From assembly GCA_030604905.1 (NCBI GenBank), contig JAUVVA010000021.1:1-40939 (forward strand): a DNA stretch of 40,939 nt, given 5' to 3'. Below the pieces are notes generated by a model. It ran no database searches, was not told the origin of the DNA, and saw only the letters and a program-made list of their open reading frames with translations. Source of the stretch: Verrucomicrobiota bacterium (GTDB lineage Bacteria; Verrucomicrobiota; Verrucomicrobiia; Opitutales; Opitutaceae). The translations under genes and the position numbers were made by a program. Shown here one piece after another: positions 1-9,926 of this stretch; within the stretch, counting starts at the first letter, position 1; every line of letters starts with the position of its first letter.

Positions 1-1
1 C

Positions 2-451
2 AACGAGGAGGACTTCACCGCCTCGCTCGGCTTCGAGGTCAAGGGCGTCGACCACGCCAACAACCAGGGCGCCATCGAGCTCGACGCCTTCAAGGCCATG
101 ATCGAGACCGCGGTGAAGGAGTTCCCGAATTTCAAGGTCGCCGCCACCACGCTGCGCCACGTCCACACCGCCACGGTCAACGACTGGTCCGCCATCCTCT
201 GGCACGACGGCAAGTTCTTCGAGAGCCGCCAGTATCCCCGCCTCGAGATCCTCGACCGCGTGGGCGGCGGCGACAGCTTCGCCTCCGGCCTCCAGTTTGG
301 TTTCCTCGAGTTCAACGACCCGCAGAAGGCCGTCGACTACGGCGCGGCCCACGGCGCGCTCGCCTCGACCACGCCCGGCGACACCTCCATGGCCACCCGC
401 AAGGAGGTCGAGAAACAGATCTCCGGCGGCGGCGCCCGCGTGGTCCGCTGA
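2..451 (+). CDS. PfkB-family sugar kinase, likely 2-keto-3-deoxygluconate kinase (C-terminal part)
   Basis: The 3' end of a ribokinase/PfkB-type kinase; the start lies before the window and about 149 residues are visible. The signature near the C-terminus, DRVGGGDSFASGL, contains the anion hole and the catalytic Asp of the PfkB family (GGGDSF). The sequence around it (LEILDRVGGGD, followed by AAHGALASTTPGDTSMAT) resembles 2-dehydro-3-deoxygluconate kinases, which phosphorylate KDG in uronate and pectin breakdown; fructokinase or another sugar kinase is possible. The stop codon is followed within 30 bases by a strong hairpin with a T run, so the transcript should end here. The family call is secure, the substrate is not. 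Confidence 0.85.
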   Translation, partial: NEEDFTASLGFEVKGVDHANNQGAIELDAFKAMIETAVKEFPNFKVAATTLRHVHTATVNDWSAILWHDGKFFESRQYPRLEILDRVGGGDSFASGLQFGFLEFNDPQKAVDYGAAHGALASTTPGDTSMATRKEVEKQISGGGARVVR

Positions 452-475
452 GCTGTAAACGCTCGCCAAGCTCGA

Positions 476-511
476 GCCGCGTCCGGGAGCCCGCTCCCGA
501 CGCGGCTTTTT
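476..511. terminator. Rho-independent terminator between convergent genes
   Basis: The arms at 476-490 and 493-506 pair over 14 bases with one bulged C, GC-rich, and are followed by TTTTT at 507-511. It sits 25 bases after the kinase stop codon and before the end of the convergent peptidase gene, so it probably serves the kinase and may also help to stop leftward transcription. Confidence 0.8.
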
Positions 512-578
512 CGTATCCGGGCCCGCTTCGGCGGAACGCCGAAGCCACCCGCGAGACGCGCGCTCTCCCCAGACCCTC

Positions 579-1670
579 CTATCGTCTCCGCCCGCCGAGC
601 ATACGGGTAGTCACCACGGCCGCGGCCACGATGCCGAGGACCGCCAGGGCCGGCAGGTAGGTCGACACCCGACGCAGCGGCGCGCTCGGCTTGGGCTCCG
701 GCAGGGCCACCGCGGTGCTGGAGAGACGCCGCACGATCAACTCCACCGCCTCGCACACCTCGCCCAGCCACACATAGTCGAGCGTCTCGGGCGTGTCGTT
801 CTTGCTATGATACTGCCGATGCCGCAGCGGCGCGGTGTCGGTGAGCATGATCGCCGGATAATGCTCGACCCAGAAAGACCAGTGGTCGGAGCTCCAGGCG
901 AGCGGCAGGTGGGTCGGCGCGGTCAGCGCCTTGAAGGGAAAACCGTCCGCCTCCTCCCGCAACACGCGCTCGGTCTGCTCCAGCAGGGGCCGCGAGAGCG
1001 AGTTGGCCACCACCGCGAGGAAATCGCCCGTCGGCGGCAGCACCAGGCCGCCCATCGAGCCGCGCTGCGAGCCCGGCTTGGCCGAGAAGGAGCCGAGGCT
1101 CTCCAGGCAAAGCATACCCATGATCTTGTCGCCCCGCCTCCGACAGGCCCGCACGTAGACGCGACTGCCCATGCTCGGACGATGGGTGAAGGGCGACTCC
1201 TCGTTGGTGAAGGCGACGAAACGAATCGTGCGCCCCGGCCGCGAATCACGCAGGCGCTCCGCCAACTCGAGCAACACCGCGAGCGCGGAGCCGTTGTCAT
1301 CCGCCCCCGGCGAATCCTTGTGGGTGTCGTAGTGCGCGCCGATCAGGATGATCTCCTCCGGACGCTCCGTGCCGGTGATCTCCGCCTCGATGTTGGCAAA
1401 GACACGCCCGCGGGCACCGTAGATCTGGCGCTCGGGCTCGTAACCCGCCTCGGCGAAGCGCGCCAGCAGGCAGGACTCCGCCTGGCGGAGATTCTCATAG
1501 TGGTAGATGTTGCGCGGCCCGATCTCCGTCGCGAACAGGCGCACGGTGGCCTCCAGACGCTCCGGCAGCGTCGAAGGAGCCGACGAGACGCCTTCCGGCC
1601 CGGCCTGGGCCGCGGCGGAGGGGGACGAGGAGCGGGAGGAGGCGAGGTCAAATTGGTTTCCGAGGTGCAT
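579..1670 (-). CDS. M28-family zinc peptidase (aminopeptidase-like) with C-terminal membrane anchor
   Basis: A 363-residue peptidase of family M28 (aminopeptidase Y/S type), which removes N-terminal residues from peptides using two zinc ions. Visible metal and catalytic motifs are GAHYDT (H and D, residues about 113-115), PGADDNGSA with the bridging Asp (about 124), NEE with the catalytic and zinc Glu (156-158) and a late SDHWSFW carrying the last His ligand. The final 25 residues (YLPALAVLGIVAAAVVTT then Arg-rich) look like one membrane anchor. I chose the ATG at 1670: an in-frame GTG at 1775 would add 35 residues that do not look conserved. No clear signal peptide follows this start, so the topology is unsure. 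It stands alone between a convergent kinase and a co-directional barrel gene. Confidence 0.82.
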   Translation of the reverse strand: MHLGNQFDLASSRSSSPSAAAQAGPEGVSSAPSTLPERLEATVRLFATEIGPRNIYHYENLRQAESCLLARFAEAGYEPERQIYGARGRVFANIEAEITGTERPEEIILIGAHYDTHKDSPGADDNGSALAVLLELAERLRDSRPGRTIRFVAFTNEESPFTHRPSMGSRVYVRACRRRGDKIMGMLCLESLGSFSAKPGSQRGSMGGLVLPPTGDFLAVVANSLSRPLLEQTERVLREEADGFPFKALTAPTHLPLAWSSDHWSFWVEHYPAIMLTDTAPLRHRQYHSKNDTPETLDYVWLGEVCEAVELIVRRLSSTAVALPEPKPSAPLRRVSTYLPALAVLGIVAAAVVTTRMLGGRRR

Positions 1671-1806
1671 GGTATGCCCATTGACCCGCCCCGACGCGCC
1701 GAGGATTCGCCAAAACCACGCGCGCTCCCCGCTTTCGGGCGCAGTCCCCACCCCGCCGGCCCGGCCTTCTCCCACGCGCCGCGACAGACGCCCCCGCCCG
1801 ATGGTT

Positions 1807-2604
1807 TCAGCGCCACTCCACCCAGAAGCGCAGCGCCGCCTGCGCGTCCACCGCCGCGCGCGTCAGCCCCCCGTAGCCGGCGAGATCCAGGCCCCAGGTC
1901 CCGGCCGCGTTGCCCGCCCACACCACGCCTCCGCCCAAAGCCAGCTCAAGCTCCCGCTTGTCACCGGTGGATGGATACACTCCCCCCAGCCCCTCGAGGT
2001 AGATCGACCAACGTTCGCTCAAGGACCGCCCCGCCACCGCCGCGCCCGAGACGCCCCGATCCCGCCCCCCTCCGCCGTCGCCATAATCGTCGATCCCGAG
2101 TTGGGCGTTAAAAAACCCCGCCTCGCCGAGCGGCCGGCCAAAGATCACCAGCGCCCCGAGGTCGACGGTGTCATCCGCCCAACGCGAGCCGCCGGTCGGC
2201 AGCTTCACGTAAGGCAGCACCGCCCAGGCGGGCCCCTCGGCCTCGTCCCCGCACAAATGCACCTTCGCCATCAGCCAAAGGTCGCCCACGCCCGCGCTCG
2301 TCTCGCCATCCACCCGCTCGCGTTGATACGCCTGCCAGCCCGCCCGCGCCTCCACCCGCTCGCCCACGCCGGTCCCCACCTGCACCCAGGCCCAGGCCTC
2401 GGAGCGGACCCTCCCCACCCCCGCTCCCGCCGGCAAACGTCGGTCCTCGCCCCGGGTATACAAATCCAGGTCGAAACGCCATGTCCCCACCTCGACCGGC
2501 ATCACCCCTTCCGTCACTTGCCCCCGCGCCTCGAACGCCCCGAGACCGCACGACACCAGCGCCAAGGCGCGAAACAACCGCCGCCATCCATTTAAGCTCT
2601 TCAT
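1807..2604 (-). CDS. Putative outer-membrane beta-barrel protein (MetA-pathway/transporter-like)
   Basis: A 265-residue protein with an N-terminal signal peptide (MKSLNGWRRLFRALALVSCG, cleavage likely near ARGQ). The rest alternates polar and aromatic residues in short segments separated by Gly-rich turns (for example VEVGTWRFDLDLYTRG, EAWAWVQVGTGVGERVEARAGW) and ends in an aromatic/Arg C-terminus, as in outer-membrane barrels. The segment GDLWLMAKVHL...PYVKLPTGG resembles the proteins annotated as phenol-degradation meta-pathway (MetA) or transporter family. I cannot name a substrate. ATG at 2604 is preferred over ATG at 2616 and GTG at 2634. It is divergent from the ABC permease gene, so the two may share control. 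Confidence 0.6.
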   Translation of the reverse strand: MKSLNGWRRLFRALALVSCGLGAFEARGQVTEGVMPVEVGTWRFDLDLYTRGEDRRLPAGAGVGRVRSEAWAWVQVGTGVGERVEARAGWQAYQRERVDGETSAGVGDLWLMAKVHLCGDEAEGPAWAVLPYVKLPTGGSRWADDTVDLGALVIFGRPLGEAGFFNAQLGIDDYGDGGGGRDRGVSGAAVAGRSLSERWSIYLEGLGGVYPSTGDKRELELALGGGVVWAGNAAGTWGLDLAGYGGLTRAAVDAQAALRFWVEWR

Positions 2605-2756
2605 GGGCAAAGCCATCAACCCGAGCAAACCCACTTCGCAACCTTGAATTTAGTCATGGCTAATTTTGTTAACCTAGGACAACTATCCGTAAGTTTCCCG
2701 ATACGTCCCGCTTTTTCGTGGTCAGGCGCGGCGCGATTTCTGCACCGTCGCGCCCG
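2605..2756. promoter_or_regulatory. Divergent intergenic region with an AT-rich island
   Basis: The 152 bases between the divergent barrel and permease genes include about 50 bases (2644-2695) that are much richer in A and T than the surroundings, beginning TTGAATTTAG and including TTGTTAAC. This is the likely promoter area for one or both genes. No exact -35/-10 pair with good spacing could be fixed by eye. Confidence 0.35.
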
Positions 2757-4451
2757 ATGTCGCAGAACTTCGCGCGCTCCGTCTTCATCTTCACGCTGCT
2801 TTTCTTCGCGGCGTTCTTCTTTTGGCCGATTTTCCAGATTCTCCGGGGCGGCTTCATCGACGCCGACGGCCACTTCACCCTGCGCACCTTCGGCGCCCTG
2901 CTCGCCGATCCGATGTATCGCGAAGGCCTGCTCAACGCCTTCTGGCTCGGCCTCGCCACCACCGCGCTCTGCTTCGCCATCGGCCTGCCGCTCGCCTTCA
3001 TCAGCGACCGCTTCGAATTTCCCGGCAAGGCCGCCCTCGCCTCGGTCGTCCTCGTGCCGATGATTCTCCCGCCCTTCGTCGGCGCCATCGGCATCAAGCA
3101 GATCTTCGGACAATACGGCGCGCTCAACGCCCTCATCATCCAGCTCGGCCTCCGCCCCGAGGGCTGGACCTTCGACTGGTTCGCCGTCGCGCCCTTCTGG
3201 GGCATCGCCGCCGTCAGCGCGCTCTCGCTCTACCCCATCGTCTACCTCAACTGCGCCGCCGCCCTCGCCAACGTGGACCCGGCCATGGAGGAGGCCGCGC
3301 AAAACCTCGGCTGCACCGGCTTTCGCCGCTTCCGGCGGGTCACCCTGCCGCTCATCAAGCCCGGCCTCTTCGCCGGCGGCACCATCGTCTTCATCGCCGG
3401 CTTCACCGAGCTGGGCGTGCCGCTCGTCTTCGACTACCCGCGCATCACCTCGGTGCAGATTTTCTACGGCCTGAAAGACATCGGCGGCAACCCCGCGCCC
3501 TACGCGCTCGTCACCATCCTCCTCCTCGCCACCACCACGCTCTACATCCTGGGCAAGGGCCTCTTCGGCCGCCACGCCTACGCCATGATGGCCAAGGCCT
3601 CGCACGCCGGCGGCGCCCGCCGCCTCCCGCTCGGCCAGGCCCTGCTCTGCACCGCGGCCTTCGGCGGCGTCACCGCCCTAGCCGTGCTCCCCCACCTCGG
3701 CGTCGTGCTCACCGCCTTCGCCAGCGACTGGTATGCGAGCATCCTGCCCCAGGCCTACACCCTCGACAACTTCGCCCTCGCGCTCGGCCACCCGCTGACC
3801 GTCTCGGCCATCTCCAACTCGATCAAGTTCGCCGCCGCCAGCACCGTCGTCGACATCATCCTCGGCATCGCCATCGCCTACGTCGTCGTGCGCTCCAAGC
3901 TGCGCTACCGCGGCGTGCTCGACGTGCTCGCCATGCTCCCGCTGGCCGTGCCCGGCCTCGTGATCGCCTTCGGCTACCTCGCCATGAGCCAGGAGGGCCG
4001 CTTCTTCAGCTTCATCAACCCGATCGAAAACCCGACCGTGCTCCTCATCATCGCCTACTCGGTGCGCCGCCTGCCCTATGTGGTGCGCTCCGCCGTGGCG
4101 GGTTTCCAGCAGACGAGCGAGACGCTCGAGGAGGCGGCGCAAAACCTCGGCTGCCACCCCCTGCGCGCCCTGCGCAAGATCACGCTGCCGCTCATCGCGG
4201 CCAACCTCATCGCGGGCGGCCTGCTCGCCTTCGCCTTCGCCATGCTCGAGGTATCCGATTCGCTGATACTCGCGCAAAAGCAGGCCTACTACCCCATCAC
4301 CAAGGCCATCCTCGAGCTCTTCCAGCTCCTCGGCGACGGCCAGTTCATCGCCAGCGCCCTCGGCGTCTGGGCCATGGTCTTCCTCGGCATCTGCATCGTC
4401 GGCCTCAGCCTCGTGCTCGGCAAGAAGCTCGGGGCCATCTTCCGCGTCTGA
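2757..4451 (+). CDS. Fused two-domain ABC transporter permease (iron/thiamine/phosphonate type)
   Basis: A 564-residue inner-membrane permease with two homologous halves, as in FbpB/ThiP-type importers where one chain forms the whole transmembrane channel. Each half carries the ATPase-contacting EAA loop: EEAAQNLGCTGFRRFRR before TLPLIKPGL, and EEAAQNLGCHPLRALRK before TLPLIAANL. Roughly twelve hydrophobic segments are visible. I chose ATG 2757 (MSQNFARSVF) over an upstream GTG at 2718 because the first membrane segment follows at once. No ATPase or substrate-binding gene is adjacent, so its partners must be elsewhere; the substrate (ferric iron, thiamine or a phosphonate) is not decidable here. 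Confidence 0.85.
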   Translation: MSQNFARSVFIFTLLFFAAFFFWPIFQILRGGFIDADGHFTLRTFGALLADPMYREGLLNAFWLGLATTALCFAIGLPLAFISDRFEFPGKAALASVVLVPMILPPFVGAIGIKQIFGQYGALNALIIQLGLRPEGWTFDWFAVAPFWGIAAVSALSLYPIVYLNCAAALANVDPAMEEAAQNLGCTGFRRFRRVTLPLIKPGLFAGGTIVFIAGFTELGVPLVFDYPRITSVQIFYGLKDIGGNPAPYALVTILLLATTTLYILGKGLFGRHAYAMMAKASHAGGARRLPLGQALLCTAAFGGVTALAVLPHLGVVLTAFASDWYASILPQAYTLDNFALALGHPLTVSAISNSIKFAAASTVVDIILGIAIAYVVVRSKLRYRGVLDVLAMLPLAVPGLVIAFGYLAMSQEGRFFSFINPIENPTVLLIIAYSVRRLPYVVRSAVAGFQQTSETLEEAAQNLGCHPLRALRKITLPLIAANLIAGGLLAFAFAMLEVSDSLILAQKQAYYPITKAILELFQLLGDGQFIASALGVWAMVFLGICIVGLSLVLGKKLGAIFRV

Positions 4452-4455
4452 TTCC

Positions 4456-4479
4456 GCCGCGACCTCGCGTCGTCGCGGC
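4456..4479. terminator. Hairpin between convergent permease and AraC genes
   Basis: GCCGCGAC (4456-4463) pairs perfectly with GTCGCGGC (4472-4479) around an 8-base loop, filling nearly all of the gap between two convergent stop codons. There is no T run, so it may act as a bidirectional stop or only as an mRNA 3' end structure. Confidence 0.45.
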
Positions 4480-4480
4480 A

Positions 4481-5326
4481 TCAAATCCTCGGGGCGCCCC
4501 GGAGTCCCGCCCCGCGACCGGTCTCCGCCCCCTTGCGCCACTCCCGCGGCGAGCACCCGGTCTCGGCCGCGAAGGCGCGGGAAAAAGCGCTCGCCTCGCT
4601 GAAGCCGAGATACTCCGCCACCCGCTCCAACTTCCAGCCCTCGAGCAGGCAACGCCGCGCCGCCTCCATCCGCAGGCGGGCCAGCTCCCGCCGCGGCGAG
4701 GCGCGGCCGGCCTCGGCGAAGACGCGCCGCAAATGCGCGGCCGAGACGCCGGTCGCGGCGGCCACGTCCCCGACGTCCGGATGTTCCCCCAGATTCTCCG
4801 CAAACCAGTGAAGCGCCCGCTCCACCCGGCTCAGCGGCGACAGGGGCGGCGGAGAGGGCGACTCCCGTTCCAACACGAGCAAAGCCGTCTCCACCAGCAT
4901 CTGCTCCAGCTTCAAGCCCAGCCGGGCGTCGCCCGCCGTCCACAGCGACCACAGCTCCTCCTGCCTCGCAGCCTGCGCCCGCAGCTCCCGCTCGGTCAGG
5001 TCTATCGTGCGCGTTTCGGCCGGCTTCACCCACGCGGCCAGCTCCTCCGGCACCCGCCCCGCGTGCAGCACAAAAACCTCCGCGACCCGCCCGCCCTCGT
5101 CCGTCCAGCCATGCGGCGAGGCCGGGTGCGAGATGTAGAGCCTGGGCGCCGCCCCCTGAGGAAAAGCATGGTCCGCCCGAAACGGCCGCGCGCCGCCCCG
5201 AAGCACCCATTGCAGCTCCCAGGCCCCGCGCATTCGCGGAAGCACGGGGCGCCGGCCGTAGGTGCGCAGCCCGCGCGCGAGGTAACCGAGATTATGCGAG
5301 ACGCCTTGCATGCGCGTTTCTGTCAT
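4481..5326 (-). CDS. AraC-family transcriptional regulator
   Basis: A 281-residue regulator. The C-terminal 100 residues form the double helix-turn-helix of the AraC family: VGDVAAATGVSAAHLRRVFAEAG for the first and LERVAEYLGFSEASAFSRAF then SPREWRK for the second. The N-terminal part (LPRMRGAWELQWVLRGGARPF ... YISHPASPHGW) resembles the cupin-like sugar-sensing domain of AraC-type sugar regulators. ATG at 5326 was chosen over a GTG four codons upstream; GCGGAAAC precedes it. The gene is divergent from a Gfo/Idh/MocA dehydrogenase with only 71 bases between, so the simplest inference is that it controls that dehydrogenase in response to a sugar. Confidence 0.85.
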   Translation of the reverse strand: MTETRMQGVSHNLGYLARGLRTYGRRPVLPRMRGAWELQWVLRGGARPFRADHAFPQGAAPRLYISHPASPHGWTDEGGRVAEVFVLHAGRVPEELAAWVKPAETRTIDLTERELRAQAARQEELWSLWTAGDARLGLKLEQMLVETALLVLERESPSPPPLSPLSRVERALHWFAENLGEHPDVGDVAAATGVSAAHLRRVFAEAGRASPRRELARLRMEAARRCLLEGWKLERVAEYLGFSEASAFSRAFAAETGCSPREWRKGAETGRGAGLRGAPRI

Positions 5327-5397
5327 GTTTCCGCACACTCACGCAATGGTGCTTTCGCGGGGCTTGGGGCAAACTGCAGCCCTCCTCCCCCTCACCC

Positions 5398-6714
5398 ATG
5401 TCCTCCCGAAAACGCTACGCCCTCGTCGGCACCGGCATCCGCTCCCGCATGTATCGCGACGCCCTGCTCCGTGATTACGCGGCGCACGCCGAGCTGGTCG
5501 CGCTCTGCGACCTCAATCCGCTGCGCATCGCCGCCTGGCAGGCGGAGGCTGGCCTTTCCCTGCCGGCCTACTCGCCCGCCGAACTCGAAAGAATGCTCCG
5601 CGAGCACCGGGTGGACGCCCTGATCGTCACCAGCATCGACCGCACGCACCACGATTTCATCTGCCGCGCGATGGAGGCCGGTTGCGACGCCATCACTGAA
5701 AAGCCCATGACGATCGATGCCGACAAGTGCCGACAGATCCTCGAGACCCGCCGGCGCACCGGCCGGCGACTCACCGTGGCGTTCAACTACCGCTACTCGC
5801 CGCGCAACTCCAAGGTGAAGGAGCTTCTCCGCTCCGGCCTCATCGGAGAGGTCACATCCGTGCATTTCGAGTGGGTGCTCGATACCGCCCACGGCGCCGA
5901 CTATTTCCGCCGCTGGCACCGCGATAAACGCAACGGCGGCGGCCTGCTCGTCCACAAGTCCACCCACCATTTCGACCTCGTGAACTGGTGGCTCGACTCG
6001 CGCCCCGAGACCGTGATGGCGATGGGCGGCCTGCGCTTCTACGGGCGCGAAAACGCCGAGGCCCGCGGCGAAGCTCGCGCGTATCCGCGCGGCACCCACC
6101 CCGCCGCCGCCGGCGATCCCTTCGCGTTGAACCTGCGCGACAGCGACGACTACCGGCGGCTCTATCTCGAATGCGAGGCGGCCGACGGCTACCAGCGCGA
6201 TCAAAACGTCTTCGCCGACGGCATCAGCATCGAGGACGAGATGAGCCTGCTCGTGCGCTACCGAAGCCGCGCCGTCATGAGCTACCACCTTGTGGCCTTC
6301 TCCCCTTGGGAGGGCTACCGCGTCGCCTTCACCGGCACCAAGGGCCGGCTGGAGCTGGACGTCACCGAAAAAGCCCACGTCGGTCCCGGCGAGCCCGATC
6401 ACAACCTGATCAAGAACATCGCCGGCGCCGCGCCCCACGCGGTCACCGAGCCGGCTTCCCTGCTGTTCCGTCCACACTGGCGACCCCCGGTGAAAATCGA
6501 GGTGCCGCAGGAAGGCGGCGGCCACGGTGGAGGCGACAAGCGGCTGCTCGACGATCTCTTCCGCCCGGCTCCCGCGCCCGATCCACTAGGCAGGGCGGCC
6601 GGACACGTCGACGGCGCGCTTTCCGTCCTCACCGGCGCGGCGGCGAACCGCTCCCTCGCCACCGAAGCGCCGGTGCGGATCTCCGACTTGCTCCCGGACG
6701 CGGCCTGCAGCTAG
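5398..6714 (+). CDS. Gfo/Idh/MocA-family oxidoreductase
   Basis: A 438-residue NAD(P)-dependent sugar or polyol dehydrogenase. The N-terminal Rossmann fold begins [13 protein letters not shown], a little off the usual GxGxxG. The family signature EKP is at residues 101-103 ([13 protein letters not shown]). The C-terminal domain has the substrate-site segment [15 protein letters not shown] with catalytic-type His and Asp. The protein is longer than typical 330-390-residue members; extra sequence lies around residues 220-290 ([18 protein letters not shown] onward), as in oligosaccharide-acting members. The divergent AraC gene suggests sugar-dependent control. The substrate is unknown. Confidence 0.85.
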   Translation: MSSRKRYALVGTGIRSRMYRDALLRDYAAHAELVALCDLNPLRIAAWQAEAGLSLPAYSPAELERMLREHRVDALIVTSIDRTHHDFICRAMEAGCDAITEKPMTIDADKCRQILETRRRTGRRLTVAFNYRYSPRNSKVKELLRSGLIGEVTSVHFEWVLDTAHGADYFRRWHRDKRNGGGLLVHKSTHHFDLVNWWLDSRPETVMAMGGLRFYGRENAEARGEARAYPRGTHPAAAGDPFALNLRDSDDYRRLYLECEAADGYQRDQNVFADGISIEDEMSLLVRYRSRAVMSYHLVAFSPWEGYRVAFTGTKGRLELDVTEKAHVGPGEPDHNLIKNIAGAAPHAVTEPASLLFRPHWRPPVKIEVPQEGGGHGGGDKRLLDDLFRPAPAPDPLGRAAGHVDGALSVLTGAAANRSLATEAPVRISDLLPDAACS

Positions 6715-6769
6715 TCCAGACCGTTTGTTTCAAATCGAGTCATGGCCGAGGATCCGGGCGGATCGTCGA

Positions 6770-6818
6770 GCCACGGGCGTCCCGCCCGTGGCGCTCGTGG
6801 GCTCGGAACATGGGCGCA
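6770..6818. repeat. REP-like palindromic element, copy 1
   Basis: A perfect 10-bp inverted repeat, GCCACGGGCG / CGCCCGTGGC with a 3-base loop (6770-6792), is followed by GTGGGCTCGGAAC. The same layout (ACGGGCG hairpin, then GTGGGTTCGGAAC) recurs at 39359-39413, so this is a dispersed intergenic repeat and not just a terminator. It lies between the converging ends of the oxidoreductase and the ABC ATPase, without a T run. Confidence 0.65.
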
Positions 6819-6853
6819 ACACCAGGCCGCTCTAACCCGGCGATCCCCTCGCC

Positions 6854-7567
<714 letters not shown>

Positions 7568-7607
7568 GGTGTTTTTCCGCCCGGACGCCGCGCGCCCGGC
7601 TCGCGCC

Positions 7608-8987
7608 TCAACGCCCGCCCGCCGCCACGCCCTCGAGGATGCGCTCGGAGGCCGCGATGCCCTTGTTCATCACGCCGAGGTGAAAACTTTCGTCCGGCGC
7701 GTGCAGGTTGTCCTCCGGCAGGAAGAGCCCCATCATCACCGAATCGAGCCCGAGCACGCGCTTGATGTCGGCGATGATCGGCACGCTGCCGCCCTCGCGC
7801 AGGTAGAGCGGCGCAGCGCCAAACACCTCCGCGATCGCCGCGTCGGCCGAGCGAAAGGCGCGCGCCAGCACCGGCGATTGCTCGCGCGGCGTGTTCGGAC
7901 GATCCGGCGGCACCACCACGTAGGGCGTGCCGCTGTGCTGGTCGACGATGCGGTAGGTGACGTCCTTGGGCATGCGCTCGGCGATCGTGCGATGCAGCAA
8001 GGCGCGGATTTTTTCGGGCTGCTGGTTGGGCACGAGGCGGCAGCTGATCTTCACGAAGGCCTTGCTCGGGATCACGGTCTTCGTGCCCTCGCCCTGGTAG
8101 CCACCGCCGATGCCGTTGAACTCGAGCGTCGGCAGGAAACGCGTCGCCTCGAAGGGCGTGTAGCCCTTGTGCGGGTGAAAAGCCGGGATGCCGAGGAACC
8201 GGCGATACTGCTCCTCGCTCTGGCCGAGCCGCGCGAGCTGCTCCCGCTCCCAATCCTCGACCGGCAGCACGTCGTCGTAAAAGCCGGGCACATTGACCCG
8301 CCCCTCCGCGTCGTGCAGCGAGGCGCAGAGCTCGGCCACCGCCTGGATGGGATTGCGCAAGACGCCGCCGTGCAGCCCGGAGTGCAGGTCGGTGCGCGGA
8401 CCGGTGACCTCCACATCGAGCAACACGAGCCCGCGCAGCCCGCAGGTGATGACGATCTGCTCCGGGCGCGGGCTGCCCGTGTCCGAGAGCAGCACAAAGT
8501 CGGCCCGCTTCAGCCGCGGCGCGTAGGCGTCGAGAAAGGCGGGGAAGCTCGGGCTGCCCATCTCCTCTTCGCCCTCGATCATGAAGGTGATGCGCAGGGG
8601 CAGGTCGGGCCGGCGCTCCAGCAGGCGCGCCACCGCCGCCACGTGCACGAGCAGCGGGCCCTTGTTGTCCGCCGCCCCGCGACCGTAGAGGCGGTCGCCG
8701 CGGATCTCCGGCTCGAAGGCCGGGCTCGTCCAGAGGTGGAGCGGATCGGCCGGCTGCACGTCGTAGTGGCCGTAGATGATGACGTGCGGCCACGAATCCG
8801 GCCCCTCGCGCTCGGCGAGGATCACCGGATGCAACGGCGTGGCCACCACCTCGACCTTGAAGCCCAGGCGCCCGAGCAAGCCCGCGATGTGGTCCCGCGC
8901 GCCGGCCATGCCGGCTTTGAAGGCCGGATCGGCCGAGACACTGGGGTGACGGATGAACTCCTTGAGGGCTTCGACAGGATCAAACAT
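7608..8987 (-). CDS. M20-family dipeptidase
   Basis: A 459-residue zinc dipeptidase of the M20A type (the group with carnosinase-like and PepV-like enzymes). Metal and catalytic residues are visible: GHYDVQPAD (H74, D76), [10 protein letters not shown] with the bridging Asp (D107), and EGEEEMGS with the catalytic and zinc Glu (about 140-141). The dimerisation-domain segment [10 protein letters not shown] and the final metal His region ([10 protein letters not shown]) are also present. It should hydrolyse dipeptides or small peptides in the cytoplasm. It begins with ATG and is co-directional with the ABC ATPase 40 bases downstream, so they may be co-transcribed. Confidence 0.92.
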   Translation of the reverse strand: MFDPVEALKEFIRHPSVSADPAFKAGMAGARDHIAGLLGRLGFKVEVVATPLHPVILAEREGPDSWPHVIIYGHYDVQPADPLHLWTSPAFEPEIRGDRLYGRGAADNKGPLLVHVAAVARLLERRPDLPLRITFMIEGEEEMGSPSFPAFLDAYAPRLKRADFVLLSDTGSPRPEQIVITCGLRGLVLLDVEVTGPRTDLHSGLHGGVLRNPIQAVAELCASLHDAEGRVNVPGFYDDVLPVEDWEREQLARLGQSEEQYRRFLGIPAFHPHKGYTPFEATRFLPTLEFNGIGGGYQGEGTKTVIPSKAFVKISCRLVPNQQPEKIRALLHRTIAERMPKDVTYRIVDQHSGTPYVVVPPDRPNTPREQSPVLARAFRSADAAIAEVFGAAPLYLREGGSVPIIADIKRVLGLDSVMMGLFLPEDNLHAPDESFHLGVMNKGIAASERILEGVAAGGR

Positions 8988-9108
8988 GCGCCCCAGTCAA
9001 CGCGAGTCCCGCCCGTCCGAAAGGCGAAAAGCGCAAAAGCCCCTACCCCCGCGCCCGCCCGCGCTTGCCGGGGCGGCTCGGCCGGGCTTGCCTCCCGGTC
9101 CCGCGCCC

Positions 9109-9540
9109 GTGAGCCCATCCCTCCGTCTTCTCCTCGGCAGCCTCCTCCTGTTCTTCCTTGCCGGCTGCACCCACCTCGACCGCACGGTCCAGCCGGGGCG
9201 AAATCCCGCCGAGCTCCGCGAGATCTTCGTCGCGCGCAACCTCTCGGACAACCACCGCCTCGCCGAGCGCATCACCGCCGCCCTCCGCGAGCGCGGACTG
9301 CGCGCCGAGAGCGGGCCCCTCACCCTGCTCCCGCCCTCGGCCGAGGCCGTGCTGCACTACGAGGACCGCTGGACCTGGGACTTTGGCGCCCACATGACCC
9401 ACCTGCGCCTCGACCTGCACGACCCCGGTCAACGCCGCCCCTTCGCCACCGCCACGCGCGTGCGCCACGTCGCCAACTCCACCGACCTCGACGCCGTGAT
9501 TCCCGCCCTGGTCGACAAACTCCTCGCGCCCGCGCCTTGA
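9109..9540 (+). CDS. Putative lipoprotein
   Basis: A 143-residue protein with a lipoprotein signal peptide: a short polar start, the hydrophobic run LRLLLGSLLLFF, and the lipobox LAGC with the lipidated Cys at residue 20. The start is read as GTG at 9109; no ATG lies suitably close to the signal sequence. The mature part has a pattern NLSDNHRLAERITAALRERGLRAESGPL and DRWTWDFGAHMTHLRLDL, resembling small DUF4136-like envelope lipoproteins, but I do not firmly recognise it. It is divergent from the M20 peptidase and is followed after 32 bases by a small co-directional coiled-coil gene. Confidence 0.75.
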   Translation: MSPSLRLLLGSLLLFFLAGCTHLDRTVQPGRNPAELREIFVARNLSDNHRLAERITAALRERGLRAESGPLTLLPPSAEAVLHYEDRWTWDFGAHMTHLRLDLHDPGQRRPFATATRVRHVANSTDLDAVIPALVDKLLAPAP

Positions 9541-9572
9541 GCCGCCGCGCGGAATCCTTTTCCCTCCCCGCC

Positions 9573-9860
<288 letters not shown>

Positions 9861-9926
9861 CGACACGACCGCGGGACCTCCCGCCCCTCACTCCGCGCCG
9901 CCCCCTCGGCCGCCCCGCGCCCTCGC

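Noticed and set aside
185-215. TGGCACG inside the sugar kinase gene, resembling a sigma-54 -24 element.
   Set aside because: It lies within coding sequence and has no GC element at the required 12-base spacing.
2822-5623. A 933-codon plus-strand frame overlapping the permease and the AraC gene.
   Set aside because: It is out of frame with the permease and antisense to the AraC gene; the product is Arg/Pro/His-rich and lacks any domain.
9015-9042. A possible tandem repeat (GCGAAAA / GCGCAAAA) upstream of the lipoprotein gene.
   Set aside because: Only two imperfect units with unclear period; not enough to call a repeat.
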